From assembly GCA_910588205.1 (NCBI GenBank), contig CAJUQK010000001.1, forward strand, positions 62,001 to 126,000: a DNA stretch of 64,000 bases. The letters are read 5' to 3'. Position 1 is the first letter of the stretch, and each line of letters begins with the position of its first letter. This document shows, piece after piece, positions 8,963 through 17,534 of this stretch. Both the position numbers and the translations under genes were made by a program. Origin of the DNA: an uncultured Eggerthellaceae bacterium (GTDB lineage: Bacteria > Actinomycetota > Coriobacteriia > Coriobacteriales > Eggerthellaceae). The notes beneath the pieces are model-generated. The model was given only the letters and a program-made list of their open reading frames with translations, was not told the origin of the DNA and searched no databases.

Positions 8963-8971
8963 TGCTATAAT
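8963..8971 (+). promoter_or_regulatory. Extended -10 promoter upstream of rny
   Basis: TGCTATAAT reads as an extended -10 element (TGnTATAAT) 150 bp before the rny start. No good -35 is visible, as is common for extended -10 promoters. Transcription would begin near 8978 and produce a leader of about 145 nt that contains the terminator at 9054-9081. Confidence 0.6.
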
Positions 8972-8977
8972 CTGACT

Positions 8978-9081
8978 TATTGAGTTATCGGTACCTTCAT
9001 GGTGCCTGCAGCATATAACAAGCGAATACCCAGGCGCCCCGGCGTGATAGCTCAAGTTGGCCTTGGCCAACTTCTTTTTTT
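8978..9081 (+). ncRNA. Putative terminator-ended leader or small RNA before rny
   Basis: The predicted transcript from the promoter at 8963 runs about 100 nt and ends in a strong intrinsic terminator 43 nt before the rny start. The body includes a GC-rich hairpin-prone stretch (GGCGCCCCGGCG near 9033-9044). I do not recognise a known riboswitch class. It may be an attenuator for rny or an independent small RNA; the call rests only on a promoter plus terminator. Confidence 0.4.
9054..9081 (+). terminator. Intrinsic terminator in the rny leader
   Basis: AAGTTGGC and GCCAACTT form an 8-bp stem with loop CTTG, followed by TCTTTTTTT. This is a textbook Rho-independent terminator. Because it lies downstream of its own promoter and upstream of rny, it is placed to attenuate rny or to end a small RNA, and it also closes the recA-recX transcript. 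Confidence 0.85.
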
Positions 9082-9123
9082 GAGACAAAGCTTCGCAAAA
9101 GCTGACATGAAGGCAGGTACAAG

Positions 9124-10686
9124 ATGGAATTCGTGATAGGCATCGTGGCTGTGATCGTGGGCATCGCAGCGGGTTTTGGCATCGCTCGGGTCGTGGGTAG
9201 CACAAAGGCCAAGAATGAAGCCCAAGAGGCAGCCTCTCTCAAGCGCAAAGCCGAGGAAGAGGCCAATCGCATGCTTAAGGATGCTGAATCCCAGATGGAT
9301 ACGCTTCGCAGGCAGGCAGAGATCGAAGCCAAGGATGAGGCGCTCAAGTACAAGCAGCAGGTAGACGAGGAGAACAAGGATCGTCTCCGTGAGGTGCGCA
9401 ATGCAGAGAACCGGATCAATCAGCGGGAGCAGTCCCTCGATCACCGGACAGAGACCCTAGATAAACGCGAGCATCAGCTCTCATCCCTTCAGGGGCAGCT
9501 GGATAAGCGCGCCTCAGAGCTCTCCAGCTCTGAGGCTGAGATGAGCCGTCGCCTTGAGAAGGTGGCGGGTATGACGCCACAAGAAGCCAAAGAGGAGCTC
9601 CTTCAGACCATCCATGACGAGGTGGTTCACGAATCTGCCGCTGTTATCCGCGACGTGGAGACTCGCACCAAGGCAGAGGCTGACAAGAAGGCTCGGGAGA
9701 TCCTGAGCTTGGCCATCCAGCGTGTTGCAGCGGATCACTCCTCTGAGAGCACCGTCTCCACCATCCATATCCCCAATGATGACATCAAAGGCCGCATCAT
9801 CGGGCGTGAGGGTCGCAATATCCGCTCGTTCGAGCAGATCACCGGCACGAACCTCATCATCGATGACTCGCCTGAATGCGTGGCCATCTCTTGCTTCGAT
9901 CCCGTTCGCCGCGAGATCGGCCGTATCACCATGGAGAACCTCATCGCCGATGGGCGCATCCATCCTGCCCGTATCGAAGAGACCTATGGCAAGGCCGTGA
10001 ATCTGGTCAGCGAGCGTGTCCAGAAGGCAGGGGAGCAGGCCGCCTTCGACACCGGTATCCATGACCTGCATCCTGAGCTCATCCATACGCTCGGTCGCCT
10101 GATGTACCGTACCTCTTACGGGCAGAATGTGCTGAATCACTCCTTGGAGGTGGCTTACCTAGCAGGGGTCATGGCATCTGAGCTTGGGCTCGATCCGGTT
10201 CCCGCCAAGCGCGCCGGGCTGCTCCATGACCTTGGCAAAGCGGTCGACCATGAAGTAGACGGCAGCCATGCGGTCTTAGGTGCTGATCTGGCGAAGCGCT
10301 TCGGCGAGAAGCCCGAGATCGTCCACGCCATCGAAGCCCACCATGAGGATGTGGATCCCAACTCCGTGCTGGATGTGCTGGTGCAGGCGGCAGATGCTGT
10401 TTCCGCAGCCCGTCCCGGTGCCCGCAAGGAGACCCTCGATGCCTACATCAAGCGCCTTGAGAAGCTGGAGGAGATAGCCAATAGCCATCAGGGCGTAGAG
10501 CGCACCTATGCTATACAGGCAGGACGCGAGGTGCGGGTCATGGTAGCTCCAGATGTGGTGGATGAGGCCGCTTCTGTGGTATTAGCCCATGACATCGCCT
10601 CTCAGATCGAACGGGAGATGCAGTATCCGGGTCAGGTGAAGGTCGTGGTCATCCGCGAGAGCAGAGCGGTTGATTTCGCCAAGTAA
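9124..10686 (+). CDS. rny: Ribonuclease Y
   Basis: 520-aa membrane-anchored endoribonuclease that initiates mRNA decay. An N-terminal membrane helix (residues 2-25) is followed by a long charged coiled coil (about 28-150), a KH RNA-binding domain with GRIIGREGRNIR near 222, an HD phosphohydrolase domain (HSLEV near 339, HDLGK near 368) and the C-terminal domain. Length and order match Bacillus RNase Y. The gene follows a terminator-ended leader, so expression may be attenuated. Its stop overlaps the TTG start of the next gene by 17 bp. The genome also encodes RNase J (position 1). Confidence 0.95.
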   Translation: MEFVIGIVAVIVGIAAGFGIARVVGSTKAKNEAQEAASLKRKAEEEANRMLKDAESQMDTLRRQAEIEAKDEALKYKQQVDEENKDRLREVRNAENRINQREQSLDHRTETLDKREHQLSSLQGQLDKRASELSSSEAEMSRRLEKVAGMTPQEAKEELLQTIHDEVVHESAAVIRDVETRTKAEADKKAREILSLAIQRVAADHSSESTVSTIHIPNDDIKGRIIGREGRNIRSFEQITGTNLIIDDSPECVAISCFDPVRREIGRITMENLIADGRIHPARIEETYGKAVNLVSERVQKAGEQAAFDTGIHDLHPELIHTLGRLMYRTSYGQNVLNHSLEVAYLAGVMASELGLDPVPAKRAGLLHDLGKAVDHEVDGSHAVLGADLAKRFGEKPEIVHAIEAHHEDVDPNSVLDVLVQAADAVSAARPGARKETLDAYIKRLEKLEEIANSHQGVERTYAIQAGREVRVMVAPDVVDEAASVVLAHDIASQIEREMQYPGQVKVVVIRESRAVDFAK

Positions 10687-11815
10687 GCTAGGCCCATCTG
10701 AGCCTAGCGCCTCAGATGCCGCCCTGAGACATCTCATAGAGAAAGCCTGCGACACTGACCCTTTCAAGGTCGAGGCTGATCTCGGCTCCGGTTTCGTCAA
10801 GCTATGCAGCTCTGAAGCTGAGCGACGCCAAGCGGCTCAGGATATCCAAGGCTTCGAGGATATCGTCATCGAGTTGCTCCGTAATAGCCGAGATGCGGGA
10901 GCGAAGAGCATCTTCATCGCTACCAGCAAGGAGGCCGATGGTAGGATCATGACCATCATCGATGATGGGTCTGGTATCCCCCGGAGGATGTGGGAATCCA
11001 TTTTTGAGCCGCGGGTCACCTCCAAGCTGGAAACAGCCCACATGGACAAGTGGGGCATGCATGGCAGGGGGATGGCTCTCTATTCCACGAAGGTCAATAC
11101 CCAAGAGGCGCGGGTCGTGGCATCCCAAGAAGGGTTAGGTACCTCTATTCGCATCCAGGGAGGCGCCTCCTTGCCTGAGAAAGCGGACCAGAGCACCTTC
11201 CCCCACTTCGAAGAAGTGAATGGTGTGCTCTCCATGCGCGGACCGAAGAACATCGTCCGTATCTGCTGCGAATTCGCCTTGGAGCACCGGGGGGCTGTGA
11301 GCGTCTACCTCGGCTCTCCCACCCAGATAGTAGCCACCCTCTATCATTTCGGCCTTGCTACCATCCCTGCTTTCGAACGGGCTTTCGGTTCCGCAGAGCT
11401 TCCTTTGGTGAAGAGCCTGAGCTTGGCAAACGGCCCTGATGATCTTGCGACAAAGGCGGCTGAGATCGGATTGGATATCTCTCAGCGCTCGGCTCGGCGC
11501 ATCATGGACAGTGGATCCGAATGCCTAGATGACCTGCTTGCTCTCTTAGGGGAGCGGTCCCTCGCTGGGTTGCAGACCAAAGACGCATCTCCTCGGCGCA
11601 GGGCCACAGCCCTTCCCTCGACTGTGCGCCTGAGCTCAGAAGAGCGAGCGGCGCTTCTTGAAGCAGTGATGGAGGCCTTTGACCCTTTGGCAGAAGCCTA
11701 TTATCTCTCTCCGGACGTGAAGCCCCTCTTGAAGGTGAAAGAGGACCAGCTGGTGATCCAGATCCCCCTTGCTCCTCTGGAGGAAGAGTCCGAAGAGGTT
11801 GAAGCGAGCAGTTGA
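10670..11815 (+). CDS. Orphan GHKL (histidine-kinase-like/Hsp90-like) ATPase
   Basis: A 381-aa protein whose first about 190 residues form a Bergerat-fold ATPase: N box EDIVIELLRNSRDAGA (about 62-77), G1 box DDGSGIP (about 97) and G2 box GMHGRGMAL (about 128). There is no histidine phospho-acceptor domain, no sensor domain and no membrane segment, so it is not a conventional sensor kinase. The C-terminal half (about 200-381) is not recognised and ends in an acidic Glu-rich tail. The TTG start lies inside the rny end, so the two are translationally coupled; the start is the weakest part. MutL-, MORC- or Hsp90-like chemistry is possible but unproven. Confidence 0.75.
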   Translation: MISPSKLGPSEPSASDAALRHLIEKACDTDPFKVEADLGSGFVKLCSSEAERRQAAQDIQGFEDIVIELLRNSRDAGAKSIFIATSKEADGRIMTIIDDGSGIPRRMWESIFEPRVTSKLETAHMDKWGMHGRGMALYSTKVNTQEARVVASQEGLGTSIRIQGGASLPEKADQSTFPHFEEVNGVLSMRGPKNIVRICCEFALEHRGAVSVYLGSPTQIVATLYHFGLATIPAFERAFGSAELPLVKSLSLANGPDDLATKAAEIGLDISQRSARRIMDSGSECLDDLLALLGERSLAGLQTKDASPRRRATALPSTVRLSSEERAALLEAVMEAFDPLAEAYYLSPDVKPLLKVKEDQLVIQIPLAPLEEESEEVEASS

Positions 11816-11838
11816 ACGGCACGTTAGCCGCTTGTTTT

Positions 11839-11876
11839 AGGGCTTTTGGTGTAGAAACGGTAAAAACCTTAGCCCT
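11839..11876 (+). terminator. Possible terminator hairpin after the GHKL ATPase gene
   Basis: AGGGCT at 11839-11844 can pair with AGCCCT at 11871-11876, extended by GG/CC inside an A-rich loop. Only TCTG follows, so termination would be weak. It lies in the 131-bp gap before spoVS and could alternatively be part of the spoVS leader. Confidence 0.3.
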
Positions 11877-11946
11877 TCTGTTAGAGTTGGCGGCAACGCA
11901 GCACGAAGATAGCTGAAACACGGTACAAAACAGGAAAGTGGTCCAC

Positions 11947-12270
11947 GTGGCAGAAGAAGTCAAGACTGAGATCGGTTGCTTGAAGGTGTCCTCTAAGTCG
12001 TCCCCGGCATCCGTTGCCGGTGCCATCGCTGGCATGATAAAGGACGGCTCCACCGTTGAGATCCAAGCCGTGGGCGCAGGAGCTGTGAACCAGGCGGTCA
12101 AGGCTATCGCCATCTCACGGGGCTTTCTCTCACCTGTGGGCATCGAGATCATCTGCATCCCCTCATTCGCCGATATCGTGATAGATGGGGAATACCGCAC
12201 TGCCATCCGCTTCGCCGTGGAACCTCGAAGTCAGGTGGCTTCCTCTCTGGGCCGCGAAGCTGTCTCCTAG
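11947..12270 (+). CDS. SpoVS-like Alba-fold protein
   Basis: 107-aa protein of the stage V sporulation protein S family: LKVSSKSSPASVAGAIAG, EIQAVGAGAVNQAVKAIAI and a basic C-terminal region are the conserved blocks. SpoVS is a small Alba-like protein proposed to bind nucleic acid; it is found in spore formers but also in many non-sporulating Actinobacteria and Deinococcus-Thermus. A GTG at 11947 with AGGAAA nine bases upstream is preferred over the GTG at 11938. It lies directly before miaB, as in other Gram-positives, suggesting a role in RNA or translation rather than spores. Confidence 0.88.
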   Translation: MAEEVKTEIGCLKVSSKSSPASVAGAIAGMIKDGSTVEIQAVGAGAVNQAVKAIAISRGFLSPVGIEIICIPSFADIVIDGEYRTAIRFAVEPRSQVASSLGREAVS

Positions 12271-12276
12271 GATCCT

Positions 12277-13641
12277 TTGCAGCAGATGCTCCCTCATCTT
12301 GAAGGATTGACCTTCTCCGTCCAAACCTTCGGCTGCCAGATGAACAAGCATGACTCTGAGCGCATCGTGGGCATGCTGGAATCAGAAGGATGTGTTCAGG
12401 TCAGCCAACCTGAGGATTCCGACATCGTCGTCTTCATGACCTGCTGCGTGCGCGAGTCGGCGGATACTCGGCTCTTCGGTCATGTCATGTCGCTCAAAGA
12501 CCAACCCTTGCGTCCAGCCTCTCCGCTCACGGAGCGCATCATCGCCCTCGGTGGCTGTATCGGTCAACGGGATGGCGAGAAGCTCATCGATCAGATGCCC
12601 CATGTGCAGGTGGTCTTCGGTACCCATACCCTCGCTGAGCTCCCGCGTCTCATCGAAGATGCCACCGCTTCCAAAAGGGGAGTGGCTCTCGCGGAGATGA
12701 GCGACGGCTTCTCCACGGACCTGCCCACCCGTCGAGAGACCCCCTGGAGCGCGTGGCTTCCCATCACCACCGGGTGCGACAACTTCTGCACCTATTGTAT
12801 TGTGCCCTATGTGCGCGGCCGGGAGAAGTCTCGGAAGCTGGAGGATGTGATAGCCGAGGCTGAAGGATATGTGGCTCAGGGTGTGAGGGAGATCACCCTT
12901 CTCGGTCAGAACGTCAATTCCTACGGTCGTGATCTCTATGGTGAACCGCGCTTCGCTCGCTTGCTGGATGCTATGGAGGCTACGGGGGTGGAGCGCATCC
13001 GTTTCGCTACCAGTCACCCGAAGGACTTGAGCGATGAGGTGATAGAGCGCTTCGCCACCCTTCCGCACCTGATGCCTGCGCTGCACTTGCCTGTGCAGTC
13101 CGGCTCTGACAGGATCCTCCAGGCCATGAACCGCCGCTACACCCAGGCTCATTACCTGGACCTCATCCGTAAGCTGAGGTGCGCACAGCCCGATATCGCT
13201 CTCTCTACTGACATCATCGTCGGGTTTCCCGGTGAGACCGAAGAGGATTTCCAGCATACGCTTCAGGTGGTAGAGGAGGTAGGCTATCACCAGGTGTTCT
13301 CGTTCATCTACTCCAAACGGGAGGGAACGCCTGCTGCCACCTATTCTGATGAAGTGTCCCGACAGGTATCCCAGGAGCGGTTCGAGAGGCTCCTCAAGGT
13401 AGTGGAGGCTGGTGCCATCACTGCCAATCGCCTTGAGGAAGGGTCCTTGGTAGAGGTCTTGGTGGAGGGAGCGTCCAAGAAGGATGCGCAGATGCTCTCC
13501 GGCAAAACGCCGAAGGGTCAGACCGTCCACGCGCCGTTGCCTCAAGGGGCCACCGTGGAGGACCTCCAGGGCACCATCATTCCTGTGCGGATCACCCAGG
13601 CGAAGACCTGGTATCTTTCTGGTGAGGTGCACATACCTTGA
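12277..13641 (+). CDS. miaB: tRNA-2-methylthio-N6-dimethylallyladenosine synthase MiaB
   Basis: Radical-SAM methylthiotransferase that converts i6A37 to ms2i6A37 in tRNA. The MTTase domain contains FGCQMNKHDSER (C20) with further cluster cysteines (MTCCVRE, LGGCIGQ); the radical-SAM triad is CDNFCTYC (C167, C171, C174); a TRAM domain closes the 454-aa protein. It follows spoVS by 6 bp, and its stop overlaps the start of miaA, whose product makes the i6A substrate, so the two pathway steps are coupled. The start is TTG at 12277 or ATG at 12286; AGGA at 12269-12272 favours the former. Confidence 0.95.
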   Translation: MQQMLPHLEGLTFSVQTFGCQMNKHDSERIVGMLESEGCVQVSQPEDSDIVVFMTCCVRESADTRLFGHVMSLKDQPLRPASPLTERIIALGGCIGQRDGEKLIDQMPHVQVVFGTHTLAELPRLIEDATASKRGVALAEMSDGFSTDLPTRRETPWSAWLPITTGCDNFCTYCIVPYVRGREKSRKLEDVIAEAEGYVAQGVREITLLGQNVNSYGRDLYGEPRFARLLDAMEATGVERIRFATSHPKDLSDEVIERFATLPHLMPALHLPVQSGSDRILQAMNRRYTQAHYLDLIRKLRCAQPDIALSTDIIVGFPGETEEDFQHTLQVVEEVGYHQVFSFIYSKREGTPAATYSDEVSRQVSQERFERLLKVVEAGAITANRLEEGSLVEVLVEGASKKDAQMLSGKTPKGQTVHAPLPQGATVEDLQGTIIPVRITQAKTWYLSGEVHIP

Positions 13642-14582
13642 GCGAGGGCATGCCGCCTGTAGTGGTCGTCTGCGGGCCTACGGCTACCGGTAAGTCAGAG
13701 CTCGCCTGCACCTTGGCCCAGAGGGCTTCGGGTTGCGTTCTGAGCGCTGACTCCATGCAGGTGTATCGAGGCATGGATATCGGCACGGCCAAAGTGCCTG
13801 AAGCAGAGCGCCGGGTGCCCCATTTCGGCCTTGATCTCGTGGATGTGGATGAGCCCTATTCTGCAGCCCTCTATCAGAGCTACGCACGCTCTGTCATCAG
13901 CGAACAGCACCAAGCGCTCACACCGGTGATCATGGCCGGTGGTACGGGGCTCTATATCCAGGCGGCCCTGGATGACCTCCGCTTTCCCGAAGGAGACCAA
14001 GCGGATAACCCGGTGCGGGAGAAGTACATGGCCCTGGCCCAGGAGAAGGGATCCCATGCTGTCTGGGATGTCCTGAACAGCTTGGATGAGGCCAGCGCTG
14101 AGCAGATCCACCCCCATAACCTCAAACGCGTGGTGAGGGCTTTGGAGATGCTGGAGGCGGGGGAGAGCTATGCTGAACGGGCCCATGGCCTCGCCCTGGC
14201 CGACCCTGTCGTCCCTGCGGTCTTCGTGGGGCTTGCCATGGATCGGGAGGTCCTGTATCAACGGGTGAACGCTCGGGTCGACCGGATGCGGGAGGAGGGG
14301 CTCATCGAAGAGGTGTCGGGTCTCATGGATGCCGGGTTCGAGGATGCGCTCACCTCTCGGCAAGCCATCGGCTACAAGGAGATCATCGACGCCCTGCATG
14401 GGCAGTGCAGCATGGATGAGGCCTTCAGCCAGATCAAGCAGGCCACTCGGCGCTATGCTAAGCGGCAGATGACCTGGTTCAGGCGGGAGAAGCGCATCCA
14501 GTGGCTGGATGTGACGGATGCATCCCGGGAGGATATAGTGGAACAAGCCGTGGAGGCGCTCAAGGACAAGGGCGTGAGCTAG
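13638..14582 (+). CDS. miaA: tRNA dimethylallyltransferase MiaA
   Basis: Transfers the dimethylallyl group from DMAPP to A37 of tRNAs that read codons starting with U. The P-loop GPTATGKS lies at 13-20, and SADSMQVYRGMDIGTAK and VMAGGTGLYIQA are family signatures. Length 314 aa is typical. It begins with TTG overlapping the miaB stop, with GAGGTG eight bases upstream; an ATG at 13650 is the alternative. Followed by dapF 11 bp later. Confidence 0.95.
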   Translation: MSEGMPPVVVVCGPTATGKSELACTLAQRASGCVLSADSMQVYRGMDIGTAKVPEAERRVPHFGLDLVDVDEPYSAALYQSYARSVISEQHQALTPVIMAGGTGLYIQAALDDLRFPEGDQADNPVREKYMALAQEKGSHAVWDVLNSLDEASAEQIHPHNLKRVVRALEMLEAGESYAERAHGLALADPVVPAVFVGLAMDREVLYQRVNARVDRMREEGLIEEVSGLMDAGFEDALTSRQAIGYKEIIDALHGQCSMDEAFSQIKQATRRYAKRQMTWFRREKRIQWLDVTDASREDIVEQAVEALKDKGVS

Positions 14583-14593
14583 GAGAGGACAGG

Positions 14594-15514
14594 ATGGAAC
14601 TGGAATTCATCAAGATGCATGGACTGGGCAACGATTTCATCTTCGTGGATGATCTCTCAGCTGAGATAGAGCTCACCGAGGAGCAGGTGAGAGGGCTTTG
14701 CGAAAGGCATTTCGGCATAGGTGCTGACGGTGTCATCCTGGTACGGCCACCCCAGACCAAAGGATCCTTGGCCTACATGCACTATATCAACGCTGATGGA
14801 AGCTTAGCCCAGATGTGCGGCAATGGCGTTCGCTGCTTCGCGAAGTACCTGGTGGACAGGGGATTCGCTGACATCCCTTCGGGGATGTTGACGGCGGGGA
14901 CCATGGCGGGGGAGCGCGATATCCGCTTTGAGGTGGACAGTGCAGGCAAGATGGTATTCGCCACGGTGGATATGGGATCCCCTGAGCTCGATCCTGTTCA
15001 GGTGCCCGTTGATCTGACCTCCAACGCGGTCGCGCCAGACGGGAGCCCTTGCGTGAGGGAGGCGCTCCTGGATTCTCCCTGGGGACCCTTTCCCTTCACC
15101 TGCGTTTCCATGGGCAATCCCCACGGGGTCTGCTTCGTGGATGATTGGGATCAGCTCCCCGATGGCCTCTTCACGGATGCCACCCAGAAAGGCTTGGATA
15201 CCCTGCGGATAGATGAGATAGGCGCTTGGTATGAGTCCCATGGCGCTTTCCCCGAGAAGGCCAATATCGAGTTCGCCTGCTGTGAGGGGGAGGGGATAGC
15301 CATGCGCGTCTATGAGCGCGGTTGCGGGGAGACCTTCGCCTGTGGTACCGGCGCCTGTGCAACGCTGGTCACCGCTATCCTGACGGGCCGGGTCGAAGAA
15401 CAGGCTCCGGTGCGCCTCTTGGGAGGCACCTTGGATATCCGTTGGGACGGGAGCGGTTCGGTCTTCATGACGGGACCGGCCAGCGAATCCTTCTCGGGAA
15501 CCGTGGAGGTATAA
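14594..15514 (+). CDS. dapF: Diaminopimelate epimerase
   Basis: 306-aa cofactor-independent epimerase that converts LL- to meso-diaminopimelate for lysine and peptidoglycan synthesis. The two catalytic cysteines lie in MCGNGVRC (C75) and ACGTGAC (C250), with the expected duplicated fold. The ATG at 14594 follows a strong AGGAGAGG, and the N-terminus MELEFIKMHGLGNDF is conserved. miaA-dapF-hflX is a standard actinobacterial order. Confidence 0.95.
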   Translation: MELEFIKMHGLGNDFIFVDDLSAEIELTEEQVRGLCERHFGIGADGVILVRPPQTKGSLAYMHYINADGSLAQMCGNGVRCFAKYLVDRGFADIPSGMLTAGTMAGERDIRFEVDSAGKMVFATVDMGSPELDPVQVPVDLTSNAVAPDGSPCVREALLDSPWGPFPFTCVSMGNPHGVCFVDDWDQLPDGLFTDATQKGLDTLRIDEIGAWYESHGAFPEKANIEFACCEGEGIAMRVYERGCGETFACGTGACATLVTAILTGRVEEQAPVRLLGGTLDIRWDGSGSVFMTGPASESFSGTVEV

Positions 15515-15517
15515 CCC

Positions 15518-16849
15518 TTGGACCCAACAGCTATCCGGGAGGGCAAGCGGGTCTCTCAGGGAAGATTCCCGCTCCATTCCACTGCAGAGCCTCGAGAGCG
15601 CGCGCTCGTGGTGGGCATCGATCGCCCTGGCTCTTCAGTGAGCATGGATTCATCCTTGGAGGAGCTCGGACGGCTTGCCCATACTGCCGGGGCGGATGTG
15701 GTGGCCACGGTCACCCAACGGCTCAGGTCCCCCAACCCTGCCACCTTCGTGGGCAGCGGCAAGGTGGAGGAAGTGGCCCAGTTGGCTCGAGCGGAGGCTG
15801 TTGACGTCATCATCATCGACGATGAGCTCACTCCGTCTCAGCAATCCAATCTGGAGAAGGCAGTCGATCGGGATATCAAAGTCATCGATCGAACAGCTCT
15901 CATCCTTGACATCTTCGCCCTCCATGCCAAGAGCCGAGAAGGCAAGCTCCAGGTGAGGTTGGCCCAGAATGAGTACCTCTATCCACGCCTGCGTGGCATG
16001 TGGGCCCATCTCGCCTCTAACCGCATGGGTGGCGGGGTGGGTTCTCGCTTCGGAGAAGGGGAGAGTCAGCTAGAGGTGGATCGACGGATGGTGAGGAACC
16101 GGATCACCTCGATCAAGCGGGAACTGGCTCGATTGAAGAAGGTCCGAGGCATCCAACGAGAGAGCCGCTATGAGAGCGGCGTCATCAACCTGGCTTTGGC
16201 GGGGTATACCAATGCAGGGAAATCCAGCCTGTTGAACGCCTTGAGCGGAAGCAGCGTCTATGCCGATGACCTCCTCTTCGCCACCCTTGATTCCACCACC
16301 CGCTCCATCACGCTGCCGCAGGGCAGGGAAGTGACCGTGACGGATACGGTGGGTTTCATCCAGAAGCTTCCCACTACCTTGGTGGAGGCATTCCGCTCGA
16401 CCTTGGATGAGATATCCGGAGCCGATCTCATCCTCCATGTGGTGGATGCGTCCTCTGATGAGCAGCAGATGCACATAGAGTCCGTATGCGAGACGTTGGG
16501 GCAGATCCATGCGGAAAGGATTCCCAGCATCCTGGTGTTCAATAAGATCGATCTGCTGTCCCCTGATGAGCAGACGGTGCTCAAAGGCCGCTATCCCGAG
16601 GGCGTCTTCGTCTCTGCCCGAGCGGGTTCAGGGTTGGATGAGCTGATACAGAGGATCACCTTGGCTGCAGGGGCTGCTGAGGAGACCTTGCGCGTTGTCC
16701 TGCCCTACAGCAAAGGGGACCTCATCAGCGCTGCTCATAGGAGGTGCGCTGTGCTGTCAGAGAGCTTCGAAGAGGATGGCGTCCATATGACCCTGCGCTG
16801 CCCAGCTGCGCTCAGGAGCGCCTATGGGAGCTTCGAGGAAGAGCGGTAG
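15518..16849 (+). CDS. hflX: Ribosome-associated GTPase HflX
   Basis: 443-aa GTPase that binds 50S or 70S ribosomes and splits or rescues stalled ribosomes. An N-terminal HflX domain with TFVGSGKVEEV and the glycine-rich RMGGGVGSRFGEGESQLEVD linker precedes the G domain: G1 GYTNAGKSS (about 229-237), G3 DTVGFIQKLP and G4 NKID. The TTG start has GGAGGT seven bases upstream. The gene ends four bases from the convergent lexA with no room for a terminator, so transcripts must overlap. Confidence 0.93.
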   Translation: MDPTAIREGKRVSQGRFPLHSTAEPRERALVVGIDRPGSSVSMDSSLEELGRLAHTAGADVVATVTQRLRSPNPATFVGSGKVEEVAQLARAEAVDVIIIDDELTPSQQSNLEKAVDRDIKVIDRTALILDIFALHAKSREGKLQVRLAQNEYLYPRLRGMWAHLASNRMGGGVGSRFGEGESQLEVDRRMVRNRITSIKRELARLKKVRGIQRESRYESGVINLALAGYTNAGKSSLLNALSGSSVYADDLLFATLDSTTRSITLPQGREVTVTDTVGFIQKLPTTLVEAFRSTLDEISGADLILHVVDASSDEQQMHIESVCETLGQIHAERIPSILVFNKIDLLSPDEQTVLKGRYPEGVFVSARAGSGLDELIQRITLAAGAAEETLRVVLPYSKGDLISAAHRRCAVLSESFEEDGVHMTLRCPAALRSAYGSFEEER

Positions 16850-16853
16850 CCCC

Positions 16854-17483
16854 CTAGATCCTTCTGAAGACGGCGACCACCGTGCCCACAATGGAACAAT
16901 CCGTCACGATAAGAGGCTCCATCTGGGAGTTCTCAGGCTGAAGGCGGATGTGATCGGATTCCTTGTAGAAGCGCTTGATGGTGGCTTCGTCTTCTAGGAG
17001 AGCCACCACAATATCACCATTGTTGGCCACCGGCTGTTCCTTGACCACCACGTAGTCACCGTCGTTGATGCCTATCTCTATCATGGAATCACCTCGGACG
17101 GACAGCATGAACGAGGGGGCGTCTCCGACGATCTCAGTGGGGAGCTTCAGATGATCCGTGATGTTCTCTTCGGCCAGGATGGGCATGCCTGCCGCCACGG
17201 ACCCGACGAGGGGTACGCTCACGATATCCCGCGCCTCTGAGACGAAGCTGTCTATGGCCTGCTCTACGGCATAGGTGAGGGAGATGGACCGGGATTTCAG
17301 AGGATCCCGTTTGATGAAGCCCTTCTCTTCCAAGGCCTTCAGATGGACATGGACCGTGGATGGGGATGAGAGGCCAAGGTCTTCACAGACCTCCCGGACC
17401 GTGGGGCCGTAGCCCTTCTCAGCGATGTGCCTTTCGATGTCATCAAGAACAGCTTGTTGGCGCTTCGTGATCTTAATGGTCAT
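16854..17483 (-). CDS. lexA: SOS repressor LexA
   Basis: Transcriptional repressor of the SOS regulon; RecA filaments trigger its self-cleavage. The 209-aa protein has an N-terminal winged-helix DNA-binding domain (ITKRQQAVLDDIERHI, SSPSTVHVHLKALEEKG) and a C-terminal S24 peptidase domain with cleavage site A98-G99, catalytic S133 (RGDSM) and K170 (TIKRF). The start at 17483 (MTIKITKRQQ) is chosen because GGAG lies 9 nt upstream; an ATG 15 bases earlier lacks one. It diverges from nrdR across a region with LexA-type boxes, consistent with autoregulation. Confidence 0.95.
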   Translation of the reverse strand: MTIKITKRQQAVLDDIERHIAEKGYGPTVREVCEDLGLSSPSTVHVHLKALEEKGFIKRDPLKSRSISLTYAVEQAIDSFVSEARDIVSVPLVGSVAAGMPILAEENITDHLKLPTEIVGDAPSFMLSVRGDSMIEIGINDGDYVVVKEQPVANNGDIVVALLEDEATIKRFYKESDHIRLQPENSQMEPLIVTDCSIVGTVVAVFRRI

Positions 17484-17511
17484 GGCCCTAGGCTCCATCT
17501 ACTCAAGGAGG

Positions 17512-17534
17512 TGTACCGATGTTCGATGATTATA
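17512..17534 (-). promoter_or_regulatory. lexA -10 element with a degenerate LexA box
   Basis: On the minus strand TATAAT lies at 17534-17529, followed by CGAACATCGGTACA at 17525-17512, which matches CGAAC-N4-GTTCG in the first half and 3 of 5 positions in the second. It overlaps the expected start of transcription, so it may be the weak autoregulatory operator typical of lexA. No convincing -35 was found. Confidence 0.5.

Noticed and set aside
9040..9068. tRNA-like string (GTGATAGCTCAAGTTGG) in the rny leader
   Set aside because: It resembles a D arm but no acceptor, anticodon or T arm can be formed; it is part of the terminator stem.
8999..9136. Open frame of 46 codons through the rny leader and terminator
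   Set aside because: No ribosome-binding site, and it runs through a terminator hairpin into rny.
12382..13632. 416-codon minus-strand frame opposite miaB
   Set aside because: Antisense shadow; no motif or start signal.
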